Assembly: GCA_024305405.1 (NCBI GenBank)
Contig: JAKNDB010000109.1
Location: 2,170,001 to 2,234,000 of the forward strand
Direction: 5' to 3'
Length of the DNA stretch: 64,000 nt
Source of the DNA: Dirofilaria immitis
Taxonomy: Eukaryota > Nematoda > Chromadorea > Rhabditida > Onchocercidae
Shown: positions 38,701-51,800 of the stretch, piece by piece
Numbering within the stretch: the first letter of the stretch is position 1
Layout: every line of letters starts with the position of its first letter
The notes under the pieces: model-generated
What the model saw: the letters and a program-made list of their open reading frames with translations, nothing else
The model's database searches: none
What the model was told of the DNA's origin: nothing
Position numbers and translations under genes: made by a program

Positions 38701-41700
38701 CACTTGAAATAAACCCGACACTCAGTTTATTATTGTTACCGATTTGATGTTCATAAATCAAAGCCTAATGTTACTGCCATGTGTAGCTTTTATTATGTAG
38801 CTTCAGATGAGCCAAACCAATTTTTTTGTGTCAATACTGCTGTTGTCTTATTCATAGTATTTGGAATTTTCTTTAAAAAATTAACTAATAATCCTACTAC
38901 GTAACTTTTATGTATTCAGATGCCGTACGTAATTTAGTTCATTTAAATAAATGCAAAATACAGAAAATTGGAGAAGCATAATTCATGCCATCTTAATTTC
39001 AGTACACTTATGAATAAAAGAACGGTAAGCTTAAGAGAAACAATAGAAACTTCCAGTTCTTTGGGAATTACGTCCAAAAGTTTTTGGATCTTTGTTCAAT
39101 CATCTTATAATTTTTATACAAACGTAATAAAGTCAAATCAATGAAATATTCTGAAGAAAAAAAAGAAGAAAGAATGGCCTCTGGCCGTTCAACTGCTGTT
39201 TCTCTTCCTGGTTAATATGAAATTTAGCTGGCTCGGAAAAGAGGACTGAAAGAACTGCAATAAGCATTTTAATTTCCAAAAGACATTTGATAAACTTCAA
39301 TTTTTGAAGGAAGAAATGATCTGAGGGTTCAAATTATATGTCATTTTAGAGTAAATTAAGCCACATGAGAAATTAGAACATGTCATATCGATGAAAAAAA
39401 TGAATAAAAAACATCGAAGCAGATAAATCATCCATTCTCTTAAATAAAATCTATTCGGCGCATATCAGAATATTTTTTCCTATCTACTCAGAAAATTTCT
39501 TTGCTTTTTTGAAATTATTTTTTAGGATAAAAACGAAAGTTCATAAGCGAAAAAAAAACGCATCGTGCAGAGAAAACAAACAAATACATACTGTCGCGAA
39601 AAATAAACTCATATAGAAAAGTATTGTTGAACAAGCAATTTTATTAAAGCATAAATTTCATTAATTTAATCTGATTTTGAAAAGAAGAAAACTTACTCTG
39701 ATATATTGTGAGGTTAGAAATTTGTACATTCTGCTTATAACCAGATTTTAAATCAATTAGTCAGAAGGTCAATCAACTGGCTTGAAAACGGATTCGGAGA
39801 AATTTCTTAATTCAGAAGCGTCCATGCACCGATAGGTATGTCATGTAGTTTGCCATTCAACTATTTCGTTTGACTAATCCATTGAATACAATGAAGCGAT
39901 AATGCCATTAGCAATGACTGGCATTCATTACATTTTAGTTTGCCTCTAACATTTCATGACGATAGCAAAATGTTTGTATAGTTTTATACCACTTTCACTC
40001 TATTCTTATAATTCCTTTGTTCCACTTTTTAATCTTTAATTCACAAATTTCTTAATTTATAAATATCTGAATTGTATCGAAAACCTTGAATATGTTGTTA
40101 CTATGGAGTAGAGAGTTTGCTTCATATAAACTCGGATTTTTTACTTCAAACAATCATTCATCTATTGTACCAAATTTTTAACAAAACTGATCAATGCTTA
40201 TTAATGATTATTTGACAAAAATAATTTTTGAAAGCAACGATCATCGGTTAAGAAATATCTGACAAGATGACAAAGATTAATGAGGGAACGAAAATCTGCG
40301 CCGAAATGTAATAATAATCATAACATTAAGGATTCGGAGTGAAATTAAGTTCATTCGTTCGCTTCTTTGTACTACTGATATATTTTGTGCGAACAAAATG
40401 AAACCTTAATTTTAGGCATTGCAGCGATTTCAAGTCATGAGCTCTAAAATTCATAAGTATTTCAACATCAAATTTATTCCTTGATTTGCTGACTACTAAA
40501 TTTCCATTAATTTTTGAATATTGAAAGTACTCTCTACTATTCTACTGAATGCTTCACAAGCAAATGATTTAAAGTAAGTAATTGAATAACTATATAATTA
40601 GCAAGAGTGGAGAAATACGACAAATCTAGTACTTGAAATACTTTCCAATAATTTTCAAGTATAATAATAATAGTTCTTTTGTTTTGTTATTCCATATCAA
40701 AATTTAATTTCTCGATGCCTTCGTAAATTTTTAATGCTAGAAAATTTTGAAGATTTTATGCATAGTAATCTAGAGTTGTAATTTTTTGAGGTTTAGTTTA
40801 AGTTTACTTTAGCATAATTTGGAATCTAAAGTGACATTTCTCAGTTCATCGTATTGCTTGGAAGACTAAGACTAATTTTCATTAAATATTTCGATAAAGT
40901 GTGCTATATATATGAATAGACAACTTACCATTCAGAAATTGAAATTCACATCAATCAAAGTAATCCGTCAACATTTCGAATTCGAAAAATGGATTTAAAA
41001 AATTTCAACCGAATATGTGAAATGCTCTATTTTTTTCTTTTTTTTGAGGGCGAATTTCTAGCTCAAAATTTTCAAGTTTCTGGCATTGCCAGTCATACAA
41101 TCCAGAAAAAAGGATTTTGATAAAAGAAATTACAGATCCATTTCTGCTAAACTGACTAGTTTATTATTTATAGGAAATAAATGACAGGACAGCTTATATT
41201 ACCTCCTTATGAAAATCCGCAGAAATGTGAGCTTTTCCTTATCCGAAAATTGATTATTAAGTTGTTTTTTGAAAAGATTCGACACATGCACAGTTGAAAC
41301 TTTTTACTCATTGCTCAAATTTCAAATCTTCTAACTCTCCTGGCATATTTGTAATTGTTTGTAAATCATTCTACCCTCTGCATCATCATCTTCGGATCAT
41401 GAGAACGAAAAATTGTGCCGTTCGTAAATGTGATGCTGCGTTGTCCAACAACCTGACTGATAGGAAGAATGCAAAATTTGAATTGTAATATAAATTATAA
41501 TTGATGAGGTCGCATCAGAATCTACAGTTATGGACTTCATCTTCTATTAATTTTAAACAATCACAGAAACAAGTCTTGATTAAATGTTCAGCAGATATGC
41601 AGTATTAAATAATCCAAATAGCTCTTAGTCGATTAAAACATTCAAAATTCGCCTTTAGAGGACAGAAACTCCTAAAAACTCATGATACAGCTCATCAAAA

Positions 41701-42059
41701 AAATGAAAAGATTAAAATTGCATTATTCACTTCATTAGCATAATCGGTGCACAACAGTACATTAAAAGAATAGTTTAGAAAACCAAAAAAAAGTGCTGGT
41801 TAATTTTTAACTTCTAGGGAGTAGAATTATAAAGCATGAGTTCAGTGATATGTAATAGGCACACTCGAACTTTTTTTTCAATATTAATTGTCAATCAAAG
41901 ACATGCAATAACCGGTCACCAGCAATGACTATGATAAAATAGAACGATATTTTATATATAATTCAAGAAGCCGTTATTATCACGTGCTAAAAGGCAATAA
42001 AGGCCACCGTATACTATGAAGGATCAATCATTTTTGTAATCAATAAATGGCAAAGTGAA
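35762..42059. other. Gene-poor stretch
   Basis: No exon chain. A 64-codon plus frame at 41294-41488 ends with cysteines (RTKNCAVRKCDAALSN) and might be an outlying exon of the candidate gene at 42.1-42.7 kb, but no phase or splice evidence links them. Elsewhere open frames are short and AT-driven. Confidence 0.45.
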
Positions 42060-42692
42060 TTAGGATAACAAAAAACTAGATTCGAATTGTGATTTGTGTT
42101 TCTGGAAAGACAGCACTGAGTCACCAAATTATCCATTTTCTCCCAACAAAGTACTGCAAAAACATAATGCATCGATCCCATGGATTTTTAGCAGTATTTC
42201 CGTCCAGAATTGAAAGATATAGAAATATTACCGTCCAAAACAGTATGAGTACTATTAGTACATCTTGATCTAATTTGTATCCTTTTAGCGAAACCGTACT
42301 GTATTCCAGCTGGGAATGTTGCGTTGAATACTGGATCGCGAATTGCGATACTTAAACTTTCAACTATTTGTGGAAAAGATTGGGAAAATTCTGTAACGGT
42401 AATGTTGTTACCAAGTCATAGACTATTGCTAAAATGCACTTTTTTCAAAGGCATAATTTATCTTTTATAAATTAGGCTTAATCCATAAAGTATCTGCTAC
42501 TGATTCATAAATTATTCCACTGTACCAGAACTGGTAACTGATGGAAGTAATAATTTGTTACTGAGAAACATACTTGTACACAGTGGATTGATTCATGAAA
42601 AAAATCAATGGAAATGTCCGGTCATTCAATGCAGTCCATCCTCTGGTGATGGCGCGACTTCAATCGGATACAACCATACAATAACTTCCTGA
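42060..42692 (+). CDS. Unrecognised cysteine-containing gene, exon candidates
   Basis: The best exon is 42289-42398: acceptor ATCCTTTTAG, donor ACG|GTAATG, encoding strings such as PYCIPAGNVALNTGSRIA and ILKLSTICGKDWENSVT. A following open part (about 42529-42692) encodes LLLRNILVHSGLIHEKNQW and KCPVIQCSPSSGDGATS before a stop. The phase between the two agrees only if one base is missing from an A run near the end of the first, the same kind of loss seen in unc-31 and klp-11. An upstream open part (42090-42210) contains ESPNYPFSPNK. The cysteines suggest an extracellular protein. The strings do not let me choose a family. Confidence 0.35.
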
Positions 42693-42720
42693 AAAGCGAA
42701 ATACAAGCTAATATGATAAA

Positions 42721-42722
42721 TA

Positions 42723-42767
<45 letters not shown>
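42721..42767. repeat. (TA)n microsatellite
   Basis: About 23 TA units with one G interruption near the start. Open frames of alternating Ile-Tyr on both strands here are artefacts of the repeat. Confidence 0.95.
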
Positions 42768-42769
<2 letters not shown>

Positions 42770-45700
42770 AAATAAAAATGCATAACCAAGATGAATTTTG
42801 TTAGCCATGATTTAGAGCTCGTTCCAGTGCAAGCTATCATGCCAAAGAATTTTTGACATAACATAGGACCATATCGATTTGAACATCATAATAGCTAACT
42901 CGAGAAGCATGACTTTCATCATGAACATAATTATTTAAAGCTAATGGCAGATATTCTGAATCGCAATCATTTTGTAAAAATAGTCTATGTAGAAATGTGA
43001 AGATTTTCTACAAAAATAACTTAGTGTTTGTCTGTTAAAATAAAGAAATGAAGACAGAAATTAAAATACTTAATACTGTAAAAGGAATCTATTTTCTGGA
43101 TGAACGCATTATTAAGAGCCAGAAATGATAAAACGGATCGATAATAAAACAAAAAAAAGGAAAGGAATAAATAAATAAAAGAAAATTATGAGCAATAAAT
43201 GATAAGATAAAATGATAAACAATAAGGGTATCCTTTTGAAAATTTTGAAAGAAGCCCTCTCAGACGTTTACGAAAAGAGCGTACAAGGCTTGCCTCATAA
43301 TATTGGTTCCAGTACGAAAGATTTATGGCAGAATCACTTTGGAAAGAAGAATTATGAATGAATACATTAAGCAGGTGAAAAGATTACGTACTAAATTTTA
43401 AACACAAACGACCGTGAATTAAGAATAGAATTCTTCTAGCTGAAATTTTTGCATTCAATTCTTTTTCAGGCATTATTAATGATAAATCTCTTGTTTGCAT
43501 TGAAAACATGTGTGTGAACCATTCGAAATAAGTTAGTTAGACAAAAATAGGAAGATCAAACGATTCAATGAAACAAAGTAAAAAAATGTTGAAAAAGCTA
43601 AAATATAAGGAAAAAGGGAAAAGACGACTATTGAGCTTTACGTAATTTTTCGCTTTTTCCATAACGTTCTTCATCAGATCCTGATTATTTTTGCCATTTT
43701 CTACCCTTTTCAGTACTGTAACATGTATTATTCTTTGTCTCCGAATCCACTTTTAAATAACAAATATGTGTTTCAATATTAAAATTCATGAAAATTATAC
43801 AGCAAAATATATCAATATTGTATTGAAAAACACGGTAAGTTTTGCGACAGTGAATTTTCAAAATTTAAGGAAAAAAACACTGGAAAAACCTTTTAACAGA
43901 CATTAAGGATCAAAAATAAAAAATTAAGGTCTCGAACGATTAAGAGCCCACCAATGTAGCATAACCAAACGATGTGGCATTGCTAAATTATACTGCATTT
44001 GCAATTGCCCTGGAGCAATTTCTCGATTACTTCACCAACTGACTGTGTACCTTTCCTTGTTATACACAGTTAATCCTCGAATCTATATATTTCTAATATT
44101 TAATAACAACTTCCGATGAATTTTTTTATTGGAATCCCATCATTTATCTAGAATCGAACTATGTTTAAATACAAATCACAAAGTGTGCACAATATTGGAT
44201 ATTTTTAACTGCAGCAGCCAGCTGTTAAGTACTGCCTATCAGTTGAACTGCAATAATTCGCAATTTCCACACTTAGTTAAGGCGGTATTTACATAGAGAA
44301 ATTTTATACCTGTGTTTTCTACCGTTGCAGTCAATTCACTGGTTATTAATGGTCATTAAAACTAAACTTTGTCGTACTTCATAGTTGCTGGAAGATTTAA
44401 ACTAATGACTCGAACGTGACTAGCAGTTATTTTCTTAAACCTCATTGTCTGATGTAGCAGCAATGAAATTGATAAAGTCTTAAACCAATCTGCAAAAGAG
44501 AGTGAGCTTCATTTACAGATGCTTCTACCTGGTCGTTTTTGATAAAAATCACTAAATGCTTTGGTAACAATATTAGCCCGGGATATGTCCTCAAGTTTTG
44601 AAGTGAAATTTTTCTCAAAACAAGCCTACTTACTACCTTTTCCTCAGGAAATATATGTATAAAGTAACGAAGAATAGCAATGAAATAGGTATGCACAAAT
44701 TAGAGAAATTTACATTTTTAGGCATAAATTGTTGTTAAAACTTGCTTCACTAGCTACCATTCCTCGTATACTCTCTAATTAGAATAACTGAAAGATCTTG
44801 GAAATTTGCACTAGTCATACAAATTGCACGATACATAAACGACACTTGAGAAACAATTTTAAATATTGATTCTAGATCTTAAAATGATATACATTTCTTC
44901 GATCAAAACGGTAAAGCTAGCAAAATTATGCATAAATCGCATTTTAATTAGCAAGCAAGAATCATATAACAAATTCAATAATAATCCATTCCTCCTTAAT
45001 TGCCGTTATCATAACTAATTAATAGAAAGCGAATGCGCCTTAACACTTCGCATTTGTTAAATGGTGTGAAAAACATCAAGAACAAATACAATATTCATCC
45101 AAACTGTATTCCATACTTCCGACAGAAGTGAACCATGAAGTAAAAACTGATTCAAAAATATAAAAACAATGCCTGCCATTAGCTCTAACATGTAAAGAAA
45201 AATCATTTCAAATATATATCATAAGCTTAGTAAAAATATAGCATAAGCTTAGTGAATTCTTTTCCTGTTTTTCCGGCCGCATTCTTCTCTTCCGAATTTA
45301 TCGCAGAAAGGAAAAGAAGAATTCTAGATTCACCGAATGATCTTACGAATAATGTTATAACATATATTAATTTAAAACCCAGTTTTTTTCAATCATTGTT
45401 AAAGTTTATTGTTCTAAACTAATCGTTTTGTATGTTTTTAATCAATATTAGAATTGAATTTGACAAAAGAAGTTTCTCCTTTAGGACTTATTTCTTCAGC
45501 ACGGTTTTCCAAATACGGTAGGATCTATCAAATTCTTCGTTTTATTTTGAAATGAAAATAGTTGTAAAATGGTTTGATTGATAGCTAACTAATAAACTGT
45601 TAAAAATACGGTGTAAGAGCAGCGAGAAAGAACAGGTTTAAGTATTCTCAAAAATGGCAACTTTTCCTAAACTCTTCATATAAAACATTCCGTATTTAAT

Positions 45701-46035
45701 CATTCTAAGAATAGATGATTCAGTTAACAAACTGTTAAAGCTCCTAAAAACAGTTAAACTCCTAAAAACTCTAATTTTTTGATGTGTATTAGAGCATATT
45801 AGTGGGAATATTTAATGCCTTCAAAAAAGTGCTCAACTCCATGAACTTTCGCAATATAATTTTCAGTGAAAGAAAAATTTGATCTGGAATTCGTTCAAAG
45901 CAAAATGGAACTTACGATTTGTACGTGGAAAATAATAGCAAGCTAAGCCATTCTGTCCAAAAATCTTAGTAACAGTTTCACATTAATTTGAATACTCTTG
46001 TAATGTGACTAACATAAATCAAAGCGTCATTAAAA
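42768..46035. other. Gene-poor stretch
   Basis: Read on both strands with no convincing exon. An 84-codon minus frame at 44442-44696 has no flanking splice sites and no family likeness. Confidence 0.45.
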
Positions 46036-46308
46036 ATGATGATGCTGGCAGATGCGGTTGCTATTGAAGATAATATATGCAAAAAAACCAATAAATATTA
46101 TGAAAATTTATTAAAATGTCTTGCAAAACATGAAGCTCCTTGCGGAGAAGAGAAAAAAGAAATCCTGCAACAGGCTATTTTCTCATTAAGTACTGTGTCC
46201 ATAAATATATGTTTATCTAAAACTGCTAACGGAATGACAGAAATTTATCGACAAAATTTCATGCCACCAATTCCAAATACGAAGACGAATCTGTACATTA
46301 CCAACTAA
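46036..46308 (+). CDS. Possible exon of a small cysteine-containing protein
   Basis: Open for 90 codons from an ATG triplet. The first half is protein-like (ICKKTNKYYENLLKCLAKH, EAPCGEEKKEILQQ), with cysteine spacing C-x12-C-x7-C, loosely like the worm DUF19/T20D4.11 type. After CTGCAACAG the composition turns less protein-like, so the exon may end there at a CAG|GC donor; this is not proven. No signal peptide is visible at the ATG, so an upstream exon would be needed for secretion. Confidence 0.28.
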   Translation: MMMLADAVAIEDNICKKTNKYYENLLKCLAKHEAPCGEEKKEILQQAIFSLSTVSINICLSKTANGMTEIYRQNFMPPIPNTKTNLYITN

Positions 46309-47816
46309 AATAGATAGAAATAGATAAGGAATCATTATTCTTAAATGGAATGATCTTTTAGTTTGTTCGTTTAAACTTCAACAAGTTTTTACCAGAATGA
46401 CTTTATCAAGCACACTATGAATAACTTACACAACATAAAGATGTCGCATTTATAAATTTCCTTTTTTCGGTTTGGATACATGCTACTTCGATAATGACAG
46501 GAAACACAGCTGGTCACTTCCACGCATCGATTAATCGCTATAAAACTCTGCATAAGCAAAATATTTTTCATGGAATTCATCAGACTAAACAAACATTTTT
46601 CATGATTAGAAATCTGAACAGAGAGCGACAGCAAGTCTTCATCATAATAAGACTATTTTTGAAGTCAGAGATTTTTCCTTCAAGGAAAAAAGAAGTTCCC
46701 ACTGGAATTAAATTTCTCAATAAATACTACATAAGAATCTACATACGTTTATCTAAAAACAGTTTCGTAAGGAGGATAAAACATGATTCGTAACAGATCC
46801 ATCTGTTACGAAAATAAAACATATTCTACATCTTTAATAGTATACTCTGAATAGTAATGAATCAACATATTTTATACAAATTATTTGACTTTATTAACGC
46901 CAAGATATGTGTCCACGATAGATAAAGCCCAATTCTCGAATTCTGCATTAGAATAGTTAATAAGTTATTATAACAGTAATTATTAGTCATTTGCAATCTA
47001 CAAGATTCATTTGATATACGAGACAGTCTCGTGATTCTTTCTATTCATTCCTCCATTTTAATTATGCTAACTATTCAGTGAAATTATTTTTGAATTAATG
47101 CTACACTCCTGGAAGATATTTCTCTTCCTTAGGTGAAAGAGAATGGAAGTCAAAATGACATTTTTATATGGTAAACATGTCTTGATATATTCGTAATACT
47201 AATAACAAAGGAAACGTCATTTAAAGACACAATAGTGAATGCTGTAGCACTGACACTAAATAGGGCAAACAAAATTTCCACCATGAATCATTTTACGAAT
47301 GAATACTTCCGCATTAAGACAAAATACTACGTTTCATAAATTTTAACACTGCATATAATGCGCCTTCTCTTATGGACATGATATAGTTCATGAAGTAAAG
47401 AGAGATCATTAATTATTAAAAAGGATCTTATTCGCCATGTTTTCTACAATTAGACTCAAACATGACTAAAAAGTCCCATTATTCATATTTTCTAATAAAA
47501 TCCCAAAAAGTAATACAAACACAAAAAGTTCATCCTTCACATCCTCGTTTACAACTTTATTTAATAAAACAACATGTGTAATGATAACAAATCAACAGTC
47601 TTGTAATAAGTAATTGAATATTGGAGTAACTACTGCATGTACAACAGACCCAGGAAAACATGAGTATGATAAATTGCACAATAAATGAAAACAGAAAAGA
47701 GGAATCAAAACGAGAAATGCAAACCCGTTCCAAAAGATCCATACAAGATCCCACCTTCCAAAATCCCAGTATAAAAATATTTTGAATAGGAATATTCGCA
47801 TATACCGTCAGTCAAG
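46309..47816. other. Stretch with no supportable gene
   Basis: Short open frames on both strands (46389-46634 minus, 46494-46793 plus) overlap each other and lack splice support. Confidence 0.4.
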
Positions 47817-48824
47817 ATGTATTATTACTTCAATATTTTTGTGCCATATTTATATCATTGGTTACTGCTGATAGTGTTCACTGGCGTAAGTTAACTGCTT
47901 TTTAAAATCCGCATTTGATGCAAATCGTCGCTTAAATTCAAGTGTGTGAATTACACAAATGTGTTTAGATTGCTATCATAAAAACTTTAAAATACCGAAG
48001 TCTTAAACGAAAAGCAAACTGTCACAACAAGATCTTTCACTGAATTTAAGTGAACTGACGATGCCTTCACAAATTTTTAAATGCAGTCTGAAAATTGTGT
48101 TAAGCGCAAGATCGACCAAATAAAAGGCAAGATTGCATACTAATGGATTTAGAATGGCGAGATCTGACATGTACCACAAGAAACGGAACAGGTCCAGACA
48201 AAATCAGCAAAGAACCCGCATCCTGCAGTTTAGCTTTACGTGAAACGGGAATCGACAACGATCCAAATGACAAGTGGAGACCTGCGCCAGGAAACAATTC
48301 TGTTTGCTTTGATGTAATATCTTTTAAAATCATCAAATCCCTTAAATATTAAATGCTCTTAAGAAATTTAAATTTTCCATGCAAGACATAAACAGAAATG
48401 TCTTATTTACAACAAAATTGATGTTTCTTATCTAATAATATTGAACAATCGATCAAATTAACGCTTTTCAAAGGAGACAGTAAATGGAACTGTACGTAAC
48501 TACTGTAATCTGTTGTGTCCAAATGCTGATACTGTGTACCTAATTAAACGAATACCGCAAACGCACCGGTCATGCTTTGCATTCATAACTTATCAACATG
48601 AGAAACGTAGCAACGACTGGTACGTATGGCGAAATAATGTAAGTTCTGAGTTCTGTTCTTGAAATTTCCAAAATACGGTATATTTGAGAAAAACAAACAT
48701 GATAAATATCTAATCGTTGAAAAGAGGCCGATAATTTTAATCAGAAATATCTCATTATTAGGACTGCTACAAAACCACCAGAAAAATGAATAGTCATTTC
48801 AGAAGTGCCGTTTATCTACAATAA
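47817..48824 (+). CDS. Small secreted cysteine-containing protein, four exons, unrecognised
   Basis: Exon 1 (47817-47885) starts with an ATG and encodes a hydrophobic leader (MYYYFNIFVPYLYHWLLLI), ending at GGC|GTAAGT. Exon 2 begins after TTTTTAAATGCAG (48087) and ends TTTGAT|GTAATA (48313), with WRDLTCTTRNGTG and APGNNSVCFD. Exon 3 (48474-48638) has NYCNLLCPNADTVYLIKRI and RSCFAFITYQHEK, ending AATAAT|GTAAGT. Exon 4 (48762-48824) starts DCYKTTRKM and ends in TAA. Exons 2 to 4 join in phase 0. Joining exon 1 needs one extra base, best placed in the A run of exon 2 (about 48122-48125) or the T run of exon 1. About 175 residues with a signal peptide and at least eight cysteines, so disulfide-bonded and exported. 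I do not know the family. Confidence 0.55.
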
Positions 48825-51800
48825 CGTTCACTTTTCGGTGTGAATTTCTTTTCGATCGTAAAGAATTCCCGAGTGATGAAGAGATATTCAAGAAACTAAG
48901 AAAGATATAATGTGATAAAAGAACTTCATTTATTGTGTCTAACGTAATCTTAAAATACCAATATTTCTTGAAATAAACCCCAGAGATCTTCTTGAAGATG
49001 TCGTTACTCTGTAAAGATTCCTCACAAGAATTACTAGTAGCAGTCAGTACCCACTCCTCTTTTTCCTCCTTTCATCTATACAGTATTATCAATCATAACC
49101 TCACCTCCCCATCCACACTTCGCCTAATTCAGGAAAATGCAGCACCCACAACAAGTAACAACATCCAATAATCCTCTGCAAAACTCTGTATTTGAGTATT
49201 TTCGCATTCAGTCGATGAAAAATTCAGAATACATCACTTCAACTTGGACACAATGAAACTTTTATTCCGCCTTATTGCCATTTGCATAATCTGCTTTTTC
49301 CTCAGTCTTTATGATTAGAAGTGCAAAGAGTTTTCGCGCAGAAATTACTATTGTCCCGTAATAAAGTTAACAAATGTCCAGCAATAATAAATGAGATGAT
49401 GCCAAATGACCCGTCATTTTACTCCAAATAACAGTTTTAGAGTTTTAGAGAATATCGCTCTTTCCTCTCTTTGAAGCATCGAACTATTCTGCTGTTTTAC
49501 TTAATTTTCTTCACTTTGTTTCTATTCCTCCTCAGCCCTGCTAAGAATAAAATAAATTCTCAGTAGTGATTGCGATGAAGTAATTTTCTTAATGCCTAAT
49601 ATTTGAACATCGTTTTCAAATTCTTTTTGAATTTAAACTTCCAAGGTTTTCAAAAATGAGATATTCCATTAATTCTTCTAAATCATTCAAAGAAAGTTAT
49701 TTAGTGATAATACCTTCACTGTCATTTATGTTATTTCAGACCACAAGTAATTCTTAATTCAAACTTTAAAAGGAGATGGAAATTTTGTGCTTCAGATATT
49801 TGAGGTTTTAATTTTCTTTAACCGCTATTTTCACTTTCGTACTGAGGCTGTGCATTTAGGCATAAAGAAGAGCACTTCTAGTCAAACATGAATCTTGTCC
49901 ATCATTTTAAATATTTAATAAATCTGACACAAAAAAAAGCAAATTTTCACTTTTGGTTCAAAAATCAGGAATTAAGTGATAACAGCTTTTAATAAAAAAT
50001 AAATATACTTTCCTTCTTTTGTCGTATCTCTGAATTTTTTCTCAAATATGATGATGATGGATACTTGGAATAATCTGAAAATCAATCCATTATAAAAAGC
50101 GCCAATATGACTGAGAAGCGCGAAAAATTAAATAAATAAATGAAATACCTAAGAAGAATGTGATCTAATCAAGCAGAATCTGGCAGCCCTTTTTTCTAAT
50201 AGAATTTTAAGAAAGTGGAAAAGGTATGCAGCCCGCCTTTCTGAAGTTTTATAGAACATTAAAAAATATTCGTTAGAATTCTAAGTTAGGAATATGACGT
50301 TCACGAACTCCACCGGTTGCATATGTCTATCAGAGCGACCTAGTTTTGCAAGTTATGGCAATGAAGAATTTCAACACTAACCTGTTCAGGTTAGAATTGA
50401 AACAAAAAAAAGAGAACAAACAGAAATTTGCATCATTTTTTGATGTCGGGCATGACATACAATGCATTGAAACTCTTGTTAGTAACGTAATTATATGTCG
50501 AACACTGTCGAATATCACAGAAATCGTTAGATTATTTATTTGAAGATGCTCACCGGCAAGACTGCCAATGGAAGAGAATTCAGCTCAATGTTTAGTTCCT
50601 TATCTTATTTGTCAAAAAATTTATCACCTCTGCATGGTAAAAAACGTTCATTCTTTATACAGCTTTTTAAATGGCACTATTTTCATCCTAAAAACGTTTC
50701 TATCGAACTTGGTAATCCCAAAATATTGTTTATATATTGAAATGCTTTTAACTAGCATGCTTCCAAAAAATTTCTATTCTCGAGAGGACTGGAAGAAGCA
50801 CTTCAAGATGTGCACAATATTTTGGAAATAGCCGAGTCTAAGTGAAACATTTTGCTCCACTGGAATATCTTGAATCGCATAAAAATCAGCTACTACACGC
50901 AACTAATATCTGCATCTGATTTCCATGTATTCATTCGTCTGTTCCACCGCCAAAATCCGTAAATAAATAAAGAACAATGATTTAGAAAGTTCCAATATGC
51001 TTGGCAGTATTTTATCGACGTATAATTATTGGTAGATTAAGACGTGAATTCATAAGCTAAACAGTACATGAAGTTTTGCCAATATAAGAACTCACTGAGA
51101 AGCTAACTTTTCACTTATCAGAATAATATGAAATGATTGATTTGATCTGCATTTTTCGAAAAAGAAGATTAACGCTTTCCATGATTGTCTCGATACAACA
51201 ATATGTAAGGAATTTCAGGCTCATTTGCGGACTGCGATAGGTTTATCAAATGTGGAACTTCGACTGTGGATGGTCCGGCCTAAAGCAGAATAGGACGCCG
51301 GCTTCGTTTATCGATCTCGATATAGAGTAAAGCTCTTCCTCTTTTTCTCTCTTTCAAGGCATTTGTTGAACATAGGAGCCCAAACTAGGTGTTGCACGCC
51401 GTTTATCCTTATATGGATTGGCCGTACTTCCCGTCTTCTTCCCTTCGCCCTTCGTTTGGGCAACTCTGCTCACGAGCGTGTGTTTCCAAACTTATCAACC
51501 GATCTTTTGCGGTCTGCACTGTCACTCATTTTCAAGAAGAGACTATTACGATACAGAGCAATCAGCTATGTCAGGTTCCGGCACTTACGCTTCATCATGT
51601 ATCTTGTTGTGATTCACCATCCATTTCGTCATCTTATTTCACATTCTGCTTTCTATTTATTCCATCACTTATTTTATTGCATGTAAAATGGGATGTGATT
51701 GAAAATTCTTCTGTTCTATTCCATGCTATCAGTTCTAAACATTGCTGTTGCCATCTATTAGTATCGTGCTGACAATAATTATTTTCAACTGTCACTGCTA

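Noticed and set aside
42622..42864. Two minus-strand frames with Ile-Tyr repeats
   Set aside because: They are produced by the (TA)n microsatellite.
51210..51295. Homeodomain-like or chitin-binding-like strings
   Set aside because: They are short, lie in two different frames, lack the key Trp-Phe-Gln-Asn or cysteine pattern, and have no supporting neighbour exon.
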